Shown here piece by piece: positions 39,482 to 48,565 of a stretch of DNA of 48,613 bases; the stretch's first letter is position 1; every line of letters starts with the position of its first letter. The translations under genes and the position numbers were made by a program. This DNA is from an uncultured Candidatus Saccharibacteria bacterium (GTDB lineage Bacteria > Patescibacteriota > Saccharimonadia > Saccharimonadales > Saccharimonadaceae): the NCBI GenBank assembly GCA_947306745.1, contig CAMZHH010000004.1, forward strand, positions 1-48,613, read 5' to 3'. The notes under the pieces were generated by a model. The model was not told the DNA's origin and made no database searches. It saw nothing but the letters and a program-made list of their open reading frames with translations.

Positions 39482-39868
39482 TTAATGTTTTCCGCGATAG
39501 CTCAGTCTAAAAGCTAAAAGTATTGCGAACATTATTATATTCTGCAAATAATACCCCATCATTATTGGCATATGTTTGCCGATCCCCAATGTTGCAACCG
39601 TACTTGCAATCACTACTCCCAGTATCACGAATATCATCGCCACATTTAGCTGATTTTTGTCGTCAGTATTGTCACGGTTAGTTCGCACGGTATAGCACGC
39701 CATTAGGCCAATTAACGATCCGCATAACATACACGTCGCAAAAGATGTCGCCGGCACGAATCCGTGCACAAAATCACCCTCAATAACCATCAAGACAAAA
39801 TAATATATAGCCATCGCGGCACTTACTAAACTCAATGCAACCAAGATTTTTCGCAATGCATCTTTCAT
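39482..39868 (-). CDS. Four-segment membrane protein, unknown family
   Basis: 128 residues, four membrane segments at about 6-28, 40-60, 75-95 and 104-122, a short basic loop (TVRTNRDNTDDKNQ) after the second, and a basic end. No enzyme motif. GATAAT lies close before the ATG without a ribosome site. Upstream, holA-like and mutM are on the same strand, 21 bases away. Confidence 0.65.
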   Translation of the reverse strand: MKDALRKILVALSLVSAAMAIYYFVLMVIEGDFVHGFVPATSFATCMLCGSLIGLMACYTVRTNRDNTDDKNQLNVAMIFVILGVVIASTVATLGIGKHMPIMMGYYLQNIIMFAILLAFRLSYRGKH

Positions 39869-39889
39869 ATATATTATCTTATCACGGCT

Positions 39890-40501
39890 TTATGCTAGCG
39901 CCGCAATTTCCAGAAGCGCTTTCTTGATAATTTTCCAGCCATCAATCCCCGTTCGTTTCATGTCTATATCAGCTTTTGCTAATATGCGCACCATATCTGG
40001 CGCTTTTCGCTGTTTCAATTCCAGTTTCTTATACGCCGACGATGCGAAAGCGCCTAAAGTCATATATGGATCGTCCGTCGTTTCTATTTCGGCGCACATT
40101 TTTAAAGCTTTCGCGCTATGCCCCGCTACCGCCTCGTCAAATATCTTAAAAGTGTAGAATTTTTCCCGCACTTCCGGCAAGGCAAATTCCTTTACTTCTA
40201 CTTTTGCATTTTTCGAAACTGCTTTATACGTTACCGAACGTTTATCGAAACTATTCAGCCACACTACAACCTCATGCGGAGTATCAAGATATTGTTCAAG
40301 CACATTAAAACATTCTTTGTTTTCATCTAAACTTTTAATCAATATTTTTCGCACATCGCCAAATAATGACGTGCCGCGAAAAACCGTATCCATATCCGCT
40401 CGCGTTAGGTTTTCTGCTTCGATTGTTTCGTAATTGTCACCTAAGACTTTGCGTACCGCCAGTTCGATTTTTGCGCGGTCGCTACCATAAAAAATCTTCA
40501 T
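39890..40501 (-). CDS. holA: DNA polymerase III delta-like protein, short form
   Basis: 203 residues against about 340 for HolA. It opens MKIFYGSDRAKIELAVRKVL and has FRGTSLFGDVRKILIKSLDE, the typical ssf pattern of the delta N-terminal domain, then ends with a helical collar-like region (YKKLELKQRKAPDMVRILAK). Part of the middle and C-terminal clamp-loader region is missing. Delta opens the sliding clamp; a short delta is known for small genomes but should be checked. The ATG overlaps the mutM stop (TAATG). Confidence 0.75.
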   Translation of the reverse strand: MKIFYGSDRAKIELAVRKVLGDNYETIEAENLTRADMDTVFRGTSLFGDVRKILIKSLDENKECFNVLEQYLDTPHEVVVWLNSFDKRSVTYKAVSKNAKVEVKEFALPEVREKFYTFKIFDEAVAGHSAKALKMCAEIETTDDPYMTLGAFASSAYKKLELKQRKAPDMVRILAKADIDMKRTGIDGWKIIKKALLEIAALA

Positions 40502-41349
40502 TATTTCTGGCATCCTTTACAATAATGCGTTCCACGACCAGCAGCGCGTGTTTTTTCGATTATTCCACCACAACGCGGACACTCTAAGCCTTCACGACGA
40601 AATACTTGCGCAAACTTCTCCAGATAACTACCCTTCGTACCATCCGCACGCACATAATCTTTCATCGTCGAGCCACCGCTATCAATCGAGCGTTGCATCA
40701 CGGTTGCCAAGCCCTCTAATAATTTATCAGCCTCCTCACGCTCAATATCACCGCAGTGTCGCCAAGGCAAAATCCCCGCATAGAAGCATCCTTCGTCGGC
40801 ATAGATATTCCCAACTCCCGCAATATTACTTTGATCCAAAATTACTGCCTTCACTGGCGAATTTTTATGTCTCTGTAGCATATTGTAAAAATCATCCGGC
40901 GCCATATCCCATGGCTCAGGCCCCAACTTAGTCAAAAATGGATCCGTCGCAATTCCAAGTTCGTCCATAACAGAGATAAAGCCAAACTTACGTTGGTCAT
41001 TAAAAAATAATTGAAAACCATTACCAAAATCAAAATAAACTCGCGTATGGCGTCCTGGCATTTTTTCCGTAAAACCTCCATCCGGATGGCCAGCCGCAAA
41101 TTTCTCTTCGCCAACGTAAATCAACTGCCCAGTCATGCGTAGATGAATCATCATCCACATATTATTCTCGAGTTGTATTAATAAAGCTTTTCCGCGACGA
41201 TCAATTTTGAGAATTTTCTGCCCTTCTACGTATTTTTTATCGCCACGAAAACTTTTCTCACATAAAATCGTCACCTTCTGAATCGTTTGCCCCACAATAA
41301 ATTTATCTAGACCGCGACGAATCGTCTCTACTTCAGGTAATTCCGGCAT
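40501..41349 (-). CDS. mutM: Formamidopyrimidine-DNA glycosylase (Fpg/MutM)
   Basis: 282 residues. PELPEVETIRRGLD holds the catalytic N-terminal Pro and Glu, followed by the helix-two-turn-helix region (NIAGVGNIYADEGCFYAGILP) and a C-terminal zinc finger with four Cys (CPRCGGIIEKTRAAGRGTHYCKGC). It removes 8-oxoguanine and other oxidised bases. GAGG lies before the ATG. Coupled by TAATG to the delta-like gene. Confidence 0.97.
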   Translation of the reverse strand: MPELPEVETIRRGLDKFIVGQTIQKVTILCEKSFRGDKKYVEGQKILKIDRRGKALLIQLENNMWMMIHLRMTGQLIYVGEEKFAAGHPDGGFTEKMPGRHTRVYFDFGNGFQLFFNDQRKFGFISVMDELGIATDPFLTKLGPEPWDMAPDDFYNMLQRHKNSPVKAVILDQSNIAGVGNIYADEGCFYAGILPWRHCGDIEREEADKLLEGLATVMQRSIDSGGSTMKDYVRADGTKGSYLEKFAQVFRREGLECPRCGGIIEKTRAAGRGTHYCKGCQK

Positions 41350-41367
41350 AACAACCTCTATTATACA

Positions 41368-41398
41368 TCAAAAACCCACCACGAACCCGTGGTGGCCA
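41368..41398 (-). terminator. Terminator of the CPBP protease gene
   Basis: CCACCACGGGTTCGTGGTGG hairpin followed by TTTTT on the minus strand. Confidence 0.8.
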
Positions 41399-41411
41399 AT
41401 CTATATCAATC

Positions 41412-42290
41412 CTAGAGTGCTAAGATAAGCATGCCGGATATTGCACCAAATAAACCCGGATTTACATATAGCGCATAGAAGGCCAAGCCATTCTTAATCA
41501 TATGCACCAAGATGCCGCCCCAAATAGTGCCCGTCAATTCACGAATCAAGCACATCGCAATACTCATCGTAAACACTACGACGCCAACGTTCCATTGACC
41601 ATGAACGAGGCCGAATAGTAAGGAAACAATCAAAATCGCTGGTACGGCCGACATCTTGCGACGCATCTTACCATACAACCAACCGCGAAAGATTATTTCT
41701 TCTGCAATAGGCGCAATTACTACGAGTGACAAGAAAGTTAAGACGAAATCTAAGTTCGAAATTATATTATTAAAGCCAACATCTTGCTCCTGCGTCCAGT
41801 CAATTGAAGGCATGATTGCTTGCATTACAGCCATAATAAAGCCACTAGCAATCAAGAACACAATAAAGGCAATTGGTGCTAATAAGATATCTGTCCAAGT
41901 CGGCAAACCGCGCATACCAAGCTCTTCGCGCGTAGTCTTCATCTTTAACAACTTCCACGGCACAAAGATAATCACGAGTAGTGCGACTACATACACCAAC
42001 GCCGAAAAAATCGTCTGCAAAACAATCTCAGATACTTGCAAATGCATTGCGCTGATTAAGTAAGCGAGCGCGTATTGTACACCAATCAATACTACACCCA
42101 CCCATAATGCCATTAAGAACGCCCAGCCCAATAAGGCACCGACGGTCATTTTATGATTTTCTTTTGCTCTCATATCAAAACGACTTTTCAAAGATTTAAC
42201 CGACTTCTTCTCTTCAGTGCTTGGTTTATCTTTTCCTTCGACACTTTGTTTTTTCTTAGTCGTTTTTTGTTCTTTATTCTCTGCCACCAT
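41412..42290 (-). CDS. CPBP-family intramembrane protease
   Basis: 292 residues from the ATG at 42290, which overlaps the stop of the site-2 protease gene (TAATG); a longer frame to 42473 lies inside that gene and is not real. The first 75 residues are Lys/Glu-rich and cytoplasmic; about 7 membrane segments follow. CPBP (Abi) motifs: APIAEEIIFRGWLYG (EExxxR), FGLVHGQWN (His) and the HMIKNGLAF His. Bacterial members cut membrane proteins or act in bacteriocin immunity. Co-translation with the site-2 protease suggests a shared membrane-proteolysis role. Confidence 0.88.
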   Translation of the reverse strand: MVAENKEQKTTKKKQSVEGKDKPSTEEKKSVKSLKSRFDMRAKENHKMTVGALLGWAFLMALWVGVVLIGVQYALAYLISAMHLQVSEIVLQTIFSALVYVVALLVIIFVPWKLLKMKTTREELGMRGLPTWTDILLAPIAFIVFLIASGFIMAVMQAIMPSIDWTQEQDVGFNNIISNLDFVLTFLSLVVIAPIAEEIIFRGWLYGKMRRKMSAVPAILIVSLLFGLVHGQWNVGVVVFTMSIAMCLIRELTGTIWGGILVHMIKNGLAFYALYVNPGLFGAISGMLILAL

Positions 42291-43528
42291 TAGAAGAACC
42301 TCATTATGTCTAGGATAGTAATTACTACCGCTAGAATTAATATTACGATAAACGAGCGTCCGACAATTTTTTCTTCGGTCGCCTTGCTTAACTTCTTTTT
42401 GCGCAAACGCGCAATGGTAATCATTAGCCAACGACCGCCATCCAAAGCCGGAATCGGCAATACGTTCATACAAGCTAATGATACTGAAATAATTGCGACT
42501 AAGAATGCAAGACTACGGCCACCAGCCTTCGCTACATTCGGGAATAGAATACCCACAATACCAACTGGACCGGTTACCGAATCGCCAGCCGATTGTAACT
42601 CCTCTGCGCCACTCTCGCGCACGCTTTGGTCGAAGTTTACCTGCTTAATAATGCCACTAAAGAGGTTAACGATTAATTGACCGACACCTTTAAAAGTCTC
42701 ACCCGTTAGCTGAATCGTCGTGCCAATACCCACAATCGGCGAGCTCCAGGAGCTCATATATAACAGTTCTCCATCTATTGCAGCGCCTAAGATATAATCC
42801 TTGTCCGAGGCGTTCAAAGTTACAGGAGCGGTCATTTCGTCTCCATCGCGCGTAAAGCTCATGTATACCGACTCGCCAGCATATTTATCTAAGAAACCAA
42901 GCAAATCATCCGTAGTAAGAATCTCGTAACGTTCATTGACGCCTTCCGTACACTCTTCGTTATCACATTTCAAAATGCGCATCGATTTTACAATATCGCC
43001 CGCTTGCAAACCTGCATTATCAGCTGGGCTATCTTTCTCGATCGATTCCAATGTGACCGGCTTCGTAATATATACTTCAGTATCAATATCTACTTGGAAC
43101 TGATTCTCCATAAAGTGTGGCATACCCACAAAAGCCAAAGCCGTAAAAATCACTGCCGCCACAATCCAGTTCGCCGTAACGCCAGCAAAAAGAATTTTAG
43201 TCTTACTCCAATAACTAGCCTTGCCAAAAGTGCCCTTCTCGGAAGCATCGTCGTTCTCACCCTTCATCTGACAGAAACCGCCAATCGGTAGCCAGTTCAA
43301 TGAAATAATCGTACCTTCGCCAGGCGCCTTGTCCCATTCAGACTTCTTCAGCCTGCGCCATTTTCCCTTCACCTTACGCCAAGCGATTGCGCGTGGCGGG
43401 AAACAGATACCAAACTCTTCTACTTCTACTCCATTCTTGCGAGCAGCAATAAAATGGCCAAACTCATGCGCCGTCACTAATATTACGAGCGCCAACAGGC
43501 CTAATATAACACCTATAACCACATCCAT
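42290..43528 (-). CDS. Site-2 intramembrane zinc metalloprotease (RseP-like)
   Basis: 412 residues. HEFGH in the first membrane segment (residues about 21-25) and LPIPALDGGR in a late one supply the zinc ligands; one PDZ domain lies between (PADNAGLQAGDIVKSMRIL). RseP-type proteases cut membrane-embedded regulators or leftover signal peptides. With a SipW-like peptidase elsewhere in the window, signal-peptide clearance is a plausible job. The PDZ carries an inserted acidic loop with two Cys (ILKCDNEECTEGV). The first gene of an operon with the CPBP protease. Confidence 0.94.
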   Translation of the reverse strand: MDVVIGVILGLLALVILVTAHEFGHFIAARKNGVEVEEFGICFPPRAIAWRKVKGKWRRLKKSEWDKAPGEGTIISLNWLPIGGFCQMKGENDDASEKGTFGKASYWSKTKILFAGVTANWIVAAVIFTALAFVGMPHFMENQFQVDIDTEVYITKPVTLESIEKDSPADNAGLQAGDIVKSMRILKCDNEECTEGVNERYEILTTDDLLGFLDKYAGESVYMSFTRDGDEMTAPVTLNASDKDYILGAAIDGELLYMSSWSSPIVGIGTTIQLTGETFKGVGQLIVNLFSGIIKQVNFDQSVRESGAEELQSAGDSVTGPVGIVGILFPNVAKAGGRSLAFLVAIISVSLACMNVLPIPALDGGRWLMITIARLRKKKLSKATEEKIVGRSFIVILILAVVITILDIMRFF

Positions 43529-43548
43529 AATATATATAATAACATAAG

Positions 43549-43586
43549 CACCAAAAAATCTCCCGATTTCGCAGGAGATTTTTTAT
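43549..43586 (-). terminator. rplU terminator
   Basis: AATCTCC/GGAGATT hairpin followed by TTTTTT on the minus strand. Confidence 0.8.
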
Positions 43587-43588
43587 TA

Positions 43589-43897
43589 TTAAGCGATGCT
43601 CACGATTTCAATTTCGGAGTACTTCTGGCGATGACCAGTTTCAGTATGTACACGCTTCTTGGAGTGGTAGCGGATAACGCGAATCTTGTCGCCAGCTACT
43701 TTCTCGTTAACGACCTTCGCCTTTACCTTTACTCCTTTAACAGTTGGCTCACCGACCGTAGTCTTATCGCCATCCATTACGAGCAAAGCGTCTAAAGCGA
43801 GATCTTTAGTTCCTTCCGGGAGGAGGTCCACACGGAGGGTCTCTTTCTCAGCAACAATATATTGTTTGCCGCCGATCTTTACGACTGCTTTTTTCAT
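43589..43897 (-). CDS. rplU: Ribosomal protein L21
   Basis: 102 residues. AVVKIGGKQYIVAEKETLRV, LVMDGDKTTVGEPTVKG and IRVIRYHSKKRVHTETGHRQ match L21, which binds 23S rRNA. AAAGGAA precedes the ATG. In most bacteria it sits next to rpmA; here it is a single gene 4.4 kb away and on the opposite strand. Confidence 0.97.
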   Translation of the reverse strand: MKKAVVKIGGKQYIVAEKETLRVDLLPEGTKDLALDALLVMDGDKTTVGEPTVKGVKVKAKVVNEKVAGDKIRVIRYHSKKRVHTETGHRQKYSEIEIVSIA

Positions 43898-44004
43898 AAA
43901 ATTCCTTTTATTACTTGCGCCATTATAACAAATTATGCACTAAAAATCAATAGCACCGCTTCGCTCCGTCAAAATGATAATTAATTTATTCAAAGCAAGA
44001 AAAA

Positions 44005-44045
44005 ATGTGCATCGGGACACCCAGACCAATGCACATTTTTATTCA
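44005..44045 (-). terminator. Terminator of the LPKTG protein gene
   Basis: AAAATGTGCAT/ATGCACATTTT arms with a 17-base loop; T-runs on both sides. Confidence 0.8.
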
Positions 44046-44071
44046 AAAGGAGCTAATTACAATTTTTGTTT

Positions 44072-45373
44072 TTATTTTTTGGATTTCTTGGCATGGCCAG
44101 TAGAAGCTTTTTGGAGCATTTCAACTTCTTTTTGGCTACGATACCAATATACGATTCCCACAATCACACAGGTGGCCGCAATTACGGCGAGCATAACTTC
44201 GCCAGGACCGGTTTTTGGCAACGTTTCAGGTTCGTCACCAGGTTCTTCACCTTCCGTACAAGTGCGTTCTACGTTAATAGTTGCACCATCGGAAATTTCA
44301 CCATCATCATGATCTACGAAGATAGTATTCGTAAACGAATTGGTTCCACACTTACCGTTCGCTACGATATCACTATTTAACTTAACTTGGTAAGTTAAAA
44401 TCGCATTTGCATGGCTCGTATAAAGACCAGTATTAAAACCGGTACCGTCAGCGATGATATCCTTCATAGTTAAACCATCAGGATGAGCACCATTTACGAG
44501 CTTAGTCGTACCAGGGACTAAAGTAACACCAGCTGGCAATTTATCATGGAAGCCAACGTTTGTTAAAGTAGTCGTACCAGTATTTTGAAATTCTACACGA
44601 TACGTAACAGTATCACCTGGCTTAGCAGTAACATTCTCAAAGAAGTTTACGCCATCCAAAGATACAGTCTTGGTAACCTTCGCACCAACTTGCTCGGCGC
44701 GGAGACGATAAGTGATGTAACCGGAATACTCTGCACAACCAGGCAAACGGCCATCAAGCTTATTTACACCAATGTATTGACCTTCACCCTTGGTGTCATC
44801 ACCAAAGAGATCAGTCGACAATTTCATACCATTCGTACTACCAGCATTATGAATAGTCGCACTAGCATTCACGTAGCGTAATACGATGTCAGCGGTAGAA
44901 TCAGTCGTCATATATGCTTCATCCCAAATACGAGTTGGGGTAGCATCGGTTGCATTAATGAAAGCAGTAATCGTAGCTTTCTTCGATGAATTGACGGCAG
45001 AGTCGAAGTTTGTAGTAATGCGCACATTGTTTGCAATACCTTTACCACTTGCGTTCAAATTAGATGCCGCATTGTTGTGGTAATAAATATATACCTCGTA
45101 CTCTTTTCCTGGCACAACTTTGACCTCATCGCCGTATTTGTTGCCAGAATCGGCTTCACGAATACGTACGAAGTTACGTTCATCGCCCAACGCCACGTTA
45201 TTCGTGATAGAGTTGAAAGTTACATGATCAGCAGGTACTTCATTCGTATACGTATCACGAGCTGGACCGTATGCGAATGTCGTAGCCCACGGCGCTAGGA
45301 ATGTTATCGCTAACGCCGCCAGACCGGCAACTGTCATCCTCCGTTTAAATTTGATATTTGTTTGTTTTAGCAT
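44072..45373 (-). CDS. LPKTG-anchored surface protein with DUF11-like domain
   Basis: 433 residues. Signal peptide (KFKRRMTVAGLAALAITFLAP to TTFAYG), a beta-rich region with calcium-like DGD/N motifs, and a DUF11-like domain at about residues 240-340 (VTAKPGDTVTYRVEFQNTGT; NVGFHDKLPAGVTLVPGT). The end is a full sortase signal: LPKTGPGEV, membrane segment (MLAVIAATCVIVGIVYWYR), and a basic tail. It is the best candidate substrate of the sortase at 22035. AAGGAG is well placed. It follows the 787-residue gene on the same strand by 36 bases. Confidence 0.9.
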   Translation of the reverse strand: MLKQTNIKFKRRMTVAGLAALAITFLAPWATTFAYGPARDTYTNEVPADHVTFNSITNNVALGDERNFVRIREADSGNKYGDEVKVVPGKEYEVYIYYHNNAASNLNASGKGIANNVRITTNFDSAVNSSKKATITAFINATDATPTRIWDEAYMTTDSTADIVLRYVNASATIHNAGSTNGMKLSTDLFGDDTKGEGQYIGVNKLDGRLPGCAEYSGYITYRLRAEQVGAKVTKTVSLDGVNFFENVTAKPGDTVTYRVEFQNTGTTTLTNVGFHDKLPAGVTLVPGTTKLVNGAHPDGLTMKDIIADGTGFNTGLYTSHANAILTYQVKLNSDIVANGKCGTNSFTNTIFVDHDDGEISDGATINVERTCTEGEEPGDEPETLPKTGPGEVMLAVIAATCVIVGIVYWYRSQKEVEMLQKASTGHAKKSKK

Positions 45374-45409
45374 GTTTGTACTCCTTTTTGTTTTACAAAC
45401 CTAGATTAA

Positions 45410-47773
45410 TTAGTTGCCGCCACCGAGATCGAATTCTCCAGCAGCCCAATCGGCGGCATCTTGCTCTTCTTGAGCAGCCTGTTGACGAGCGGCTTCTTGT
45501 GCGACGCGCTCTTCAGCTTCACGCTGGCGAGCGGCTTCTTGTTCGGCTTCGCGCTCAGCATCTATACGCGCTTGTTCTTCGGCAGCCTGGCGTTCACGCT
45601 CAGCTTGTTCGGCCACTTCACGTGCGGCTTGTTGCTCCGCTTCAATGCGCGCCTGTTCTTCTGCGCTAGTGTCTTCGGTTACTTCAGGAGCGACATAATC
45701 ACTGCTTACGTCGCCACGAGTATCGGTACCATCCGCACCCGCATCTTCAACCTTAGATTGATCTTCGACAACTTCCGCAATCGTACGACCGCTACCGTCA
45801 CCACTATCAAGGTTCGTGTCCATAGCGCCTCTTTGTTCATTAGTTTGATCAACGACGCCATCACCATTATTGTCGCCCGTGCCTTCTTCTACTTCGTATC
45901 CGAAGTTTCCCTCATCCGGATTGAAGTCACCTTCTTGTTGATTTGGCTCGGTTAATTCACCAGCATCAAGCTGCTGCTGATCGTCGCCACCGGCATTTTC
46001 ATATTCAGCTTCTTCATTCTTTGGATCAAGACCTGGAGTCGGAGTCGGCTCTGGGGTTGGTGTCGGAGTTGGTTCAGGAGTTGGAGTCGGAGTCGGCTCT
46101 GGGGTTGGTGTCGGAGTTGGTTCAGGAGTTGGAGTCGGAGTCGGCTCTGGGGTTGGTGTCGGAGTTGGTTCAGGGGTTGGTGTCGGAGTTGGTTCAGGAG
46201 TTGGTGTCGGAGTTGGTTCAGGAGTTGGAGTCGGCTCTGGGGTTGGTGTCGGAGTCGGCTCTGGGGTTGGTGTCGGAGTTGGTTCAGGAGTTGGAGTTTC
46301 CGGAGTTGGAGTCTCCGGAGTTGGAGTCTCCGGAGTTGGAGTTTCTGGCACAACATCCGGAGTCTCTTCAATGCTCTTCATACCCTCGACACCATCGACG
46401 ATAAGGTTGCCGCATTCTTCGAGGAAGTATTGCGTATCCAATACACTACCATCTTTATCCATTACATCCATCGCAATGATAGTTTTACCGGTAGTGTCAA
46501 TCGTATCGTAAGCACCCTCCGTAGTCTTGTAAGAAATTTGTTGACCTGGGTAAGTTGCCGAACGCATATAGAATGCTTTGTGCATGCCATCCAAGGTTGT
46601 CTTGCGATAATGCGAACCGTTAATTGTGTAACCAATCTTTTCTTGCATTTGCGCATAGAGGTCACCATCATTTTCAACCGCATCGCAGAGCTCGTCATAA
46701 TTCAAATTATCAAGCGCATCAATACCTTTTGCATCGGCTGGAAGGTTTGCATATAATGCGGCTGCAGCCTCAGCCTGATTGCCGTAGGCTTCTTGGAAGG
46801 CAGTGCGATATTCGGAATCGTTTTGAAGGCCTTGCAAACGCTCAGGGCTTGTAACGTCGAGTGGGCCAATCTTATCTCCGTTATAATCATTGCCTAGTTC
46901 ATTCGCAAAATCAGAGCGATAATCAATCTTATATCCACCGAGCGATTCTTGGTTATAATCGAACTCCGCATTCATCTCATCCGTAATTGGAGTACGATCG
47001 GCATCCCATTGGTTGTGTTGCATTTCATTTAGCTTTGCGCCACCAAATAGTAATGCAGCACCAAGAGCGAGACCGCCAATTACACCACCAACACGAGCGA
47101 GTCTTGGATGGCGGCTAATAAAGCCCATCAAGCCACGGCCACGTTTTTTGTTCTTTTCAGCAACTTCGTTATTTTCTGCAATTTCTGCAGAATTATTTTC
47201 TTCAACGGCTTCAGTATTGATATTCTCATTTGAATCTTCACCAGCAGCTTTCTTTGAGGCAGCATTTGCTGCTTCGCCAAGCGTTGCACCAGCAGCTACT
47301 GCAGCAGCTGCGACAGCAATCGCTTCGCCATGAGAATCGTTGCCATCTTCGCCAGCCTCGGCGGTAGTCGTTTCGGCTGGAGCAGCCTCAGTAGCAGAAG
47401 CTTCCGTAGTAGCTACAACAGCAGCAGCAGCAGCAGGAGCTTCTTTCTTATCTTCTTCCTTCTTAGCGGCAGCTTCTTTTTCGCGGTTTGCCTTCAAGGC
47501 ATCAAGAAGCGTTTGGAGGTCAGCAGGATTCGTCCAATCACGAGTATCCATACCGTTCTCAATATTAAGACCAGCTTCTTTGCCGACTCTGATAATTTCT
47601 GCACAGTAATAATTATCGATTTCCTTATTGAGCCTCTCACACTCTTTCTTTTCGGCATCCTCCGCGCTATTCTGCTCAGCTTCTGCCGTATTTTGCTGCG
47701 ATGGGTCCATATTCCAGTTCTGTGCATCTGGATTTACGCCCTCATCTTTGCGTGGTGGATTTTCTCCTGCCAT
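45410..47773 (-). CDS. Large anchored protein with Pro-Thr-Glu repeat stalk
   Basis: 787 residues, family not recognised. Residues 1-205 are acidic and Ala/Glu-rich, cytoplasmic; [19 protein letters not shown] precedes a membrane segment at about 226-247 ([17 protein letters not shown]). An outer globular region (250-470) follows, then a PTPTPTPE repeat stalk (about 475-580), an Asp/Glu/Gln-rich part, and a long Ala/Glu/Gln/Arg coiled coil (about 700-775). The repeat and coiled coil suggest a long extended surface fibre or spacer. AAGGAACAAGAG lies before the ATG. The KRGxGLxGFI motif recurs in the small gene at 48284. Confidence 0.8.
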   Translation of the reverse strand: MAGENPPRKDEGVNPDAQNWNMDPSQQNTAEAEQNSAEDAEKKECERLNKEIDNYYCAEIIRVGKEAGLNIENGMDTRDWTNPADLQTLLDALKANREKEAAAKKEEDKKEAPAAAAAVVATTEASATEAAPAETTTAEAGEDGNDSHGEAIAVAAAAVAAGATLGEAANAASKKAAGEDSNENINTEAVEENNSAEIAENNEVAEKNKKRGRGLMGFISRHPRLARVGGVIGGLALGAALLFGGAKLNEMQHNQWDADRTPITDEMNAEFDYNQESLGGYKIDYRSDFANELGNDYNGDKIGPLDVTSPERLQGLQNDSEYRTAFQEAYGNQAEAAAALYANLPADAKGIDALDNLNYDELCDAVENDGDLYAQMQEKIGYTINGSHYRKTTLDGMHKAFYMRSATYPGQQISYKTTEGAYDTIDTTGKTIIAMDVMDKDGSVLDTQYFLEECGNLIVDGVEGMKSIEETPDVVPETPTPETPTPETPTPETPTPEPTPTPTPEPTPTPTPEPTPTPEPTPTPTPEPTPTPTPEPTPTPTPEPTPTPTPEPTPTPTPEPTPTPTPEPTPTPTPEPTPTPGLDPKNEEAEYENAGGDDQQQLDAGELTEPNQQEGDFNPDEGNFGYEVEEGTGDNNGDGVVDQTNEQRGAMDTNLDSGDGSGRTIAEVVEDQSKVEDAGADGTDTRGDVSSDYVAPEVTEDTSAEEQARIEAEQQAAREVAEQAERERQAAEEQARIDAEREAEQEAARQREAEERVAQEAARQQAAQEEQDAADWAAGEFDLGGGN
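46031..46345 (-). repeat. DNA repeat encoding the Pro-Thr-Glu stalk
   Basis: Imperfect 18- to 24-base repeats (plus strand GGTGTCGGAGTTGGTTCAG type) encode (PT)nPE units. Such arrays easily change in copy number. The plus strand shows spurious open frames here, which are shadows. Confidence 0.85.
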
Positions 47774-48069
47774 TTTCTCTTGTTCCTTTTTTAATTTTTT
47801 ATTTTGACCTATTTTGCCTCATTTTACCACTAGCGTTTTTAAAAAGTCAAGCCCCAAAGTCAAATGCTTCAACACAAAAATAGACCTAATCTGCGTCTGA
47901 TTAGGTCTATTTTCTGCCGTAGCTTTCTATCTTATATTTTTACCTCTTTCTGTTTAGTTAATCTTGGTTTTTGTTTTTATCTTTACATCGGTCTATTTCT
48001 CTGTTTATTTTTAATATTTTTATTTTTTATCTTATAGGCATTCTCCTTTATTTCTTATGTCAATTACTC
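47774..48069. other. AT-rich gap between surface genes
   Basis: About 296 bases. The part from 47915 to 48069 is T-rich on plus (runs such as TTTTTATTTTTTATC). Besides the 787-residue gene leader and the terminator at 47876-47915, no gene is seen. Confidence 0.6.
47876..47915 (-). terminator. Terminator after the two small genes
   Basis: AATAGACCTAATC/GATTAGGTCTATT arms with a 6-base loop; minus-strand T-run follows. It lies about 155 bases past the 70-residue gene. Confidence 0.75.
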
Positions 48070-48282
48070 TTAAGCATAGTAAGAATTACTTGGAATTACC
48101 TTAAAATTTTCCATTTGGCATTCTCTTAATGGATCTTCTACTTCTTCCACTAAGCAAGGTAAGTTATATTTTATGGCTTTATGTTGATAGTTATACTTAG
48201 GTGCTACTAGAGCGACCATGGATGTAATGCCAAAGCTAATTGTTAAGGTAAGTAGCCATATTTTAATTTTTCGATTTTTCAT
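48070..48282 (-). CDS. Small single-pass secreted or membrane protein
   Basis: 70 residues. A basic start (MKNRKIKIWLL) and membrane segment (about 8-27, ending SMVALVAP), then a short outer part with two Cys (LPCLVEEVEDPLRECQMENF). The ATG is 1 base after the stop of the 93-residue gene, so translation is coupled. Together, these two genes give the same order as the N-terminal half of the 787-residue protein: acidic region, KRGxGL motif, membrane segment. Base composition is more AT-rich than its neighbours. Function unknown. Confidence 0.6.
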   Translation of the reverse strand: MKNRKIKIWLLTLTISFGITSMVALVAPKYNYQHKAIKYNLPCLVEEVEDPLRECQMENFKVIPSNSYYA

Positions 48283-48283
48283 A

Positions 48284-48565
48284 TTAGGCTACACGACGTT
48301 TGATAAATCCAATCAAGCCATGACCGCGTTTTTGTTTGATTTCTTCTGCAAATCCTTCTTTTGCTTTTGCTAGTTCGGCTTGTAAATCTCTCGATTTTTG
48401 GATTTGATCTTGGGTAACTTCTCTACTGTTTTGGTAGTTTTCTTCGTCTTTGAATGCTTCAAAGTCGTAGTTACCGGCTTCTACTTCTTCCGCTAATTGA
48501 TCCCATTTACTTTTACTTGTATCTGAGTTGCTAATTGTCGGAATGTTATATTCGCTAATTGACAT
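48284..48565 (-). CDS. Small acidic cytoplasmic protein with KRGxGLxGFI motif
   Basis: 93 residues. Helical and charged (WDQLAEEVEAGNYDFEAFKD; AELAKAKEGFAEEIKQ), ending KRGHGLIGFIKRRVA. The 787-residue protein has [18 protein letters not shown] just before its membrane segment. AGGAAGGAG and AAAGGAA lie upstream. It is coupled to the 70-residue membrane protein gene. The family is unknown; it may be the split form of a modular membrane protein. Confidence 0.65.
   Translation of the reverse strand: MSISEYNIPTISNSDTSKSKWDQLAEEVEAGNYDFEAFKDEENYQNSREVTQDQIQKSRDLQAELAKAKEGFAEEIKQKRGHGLIGFIKRRVA

Noticed and set aside
42291-42473. 61-residue extension of the CPBP protease
   Set aside because: Entirely inside the site-2 protease gene in another frame; the TAATG junction gives the natural start.
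45943-46404. Plus-strand frame rich in Leu-Val-Ser-Glu repeats, and a minus-strand Leu-Arg-Gln frame
   Set aside because: Other-frame readings of the Pro-Thr-Glu repeat of the 787-residue gene.
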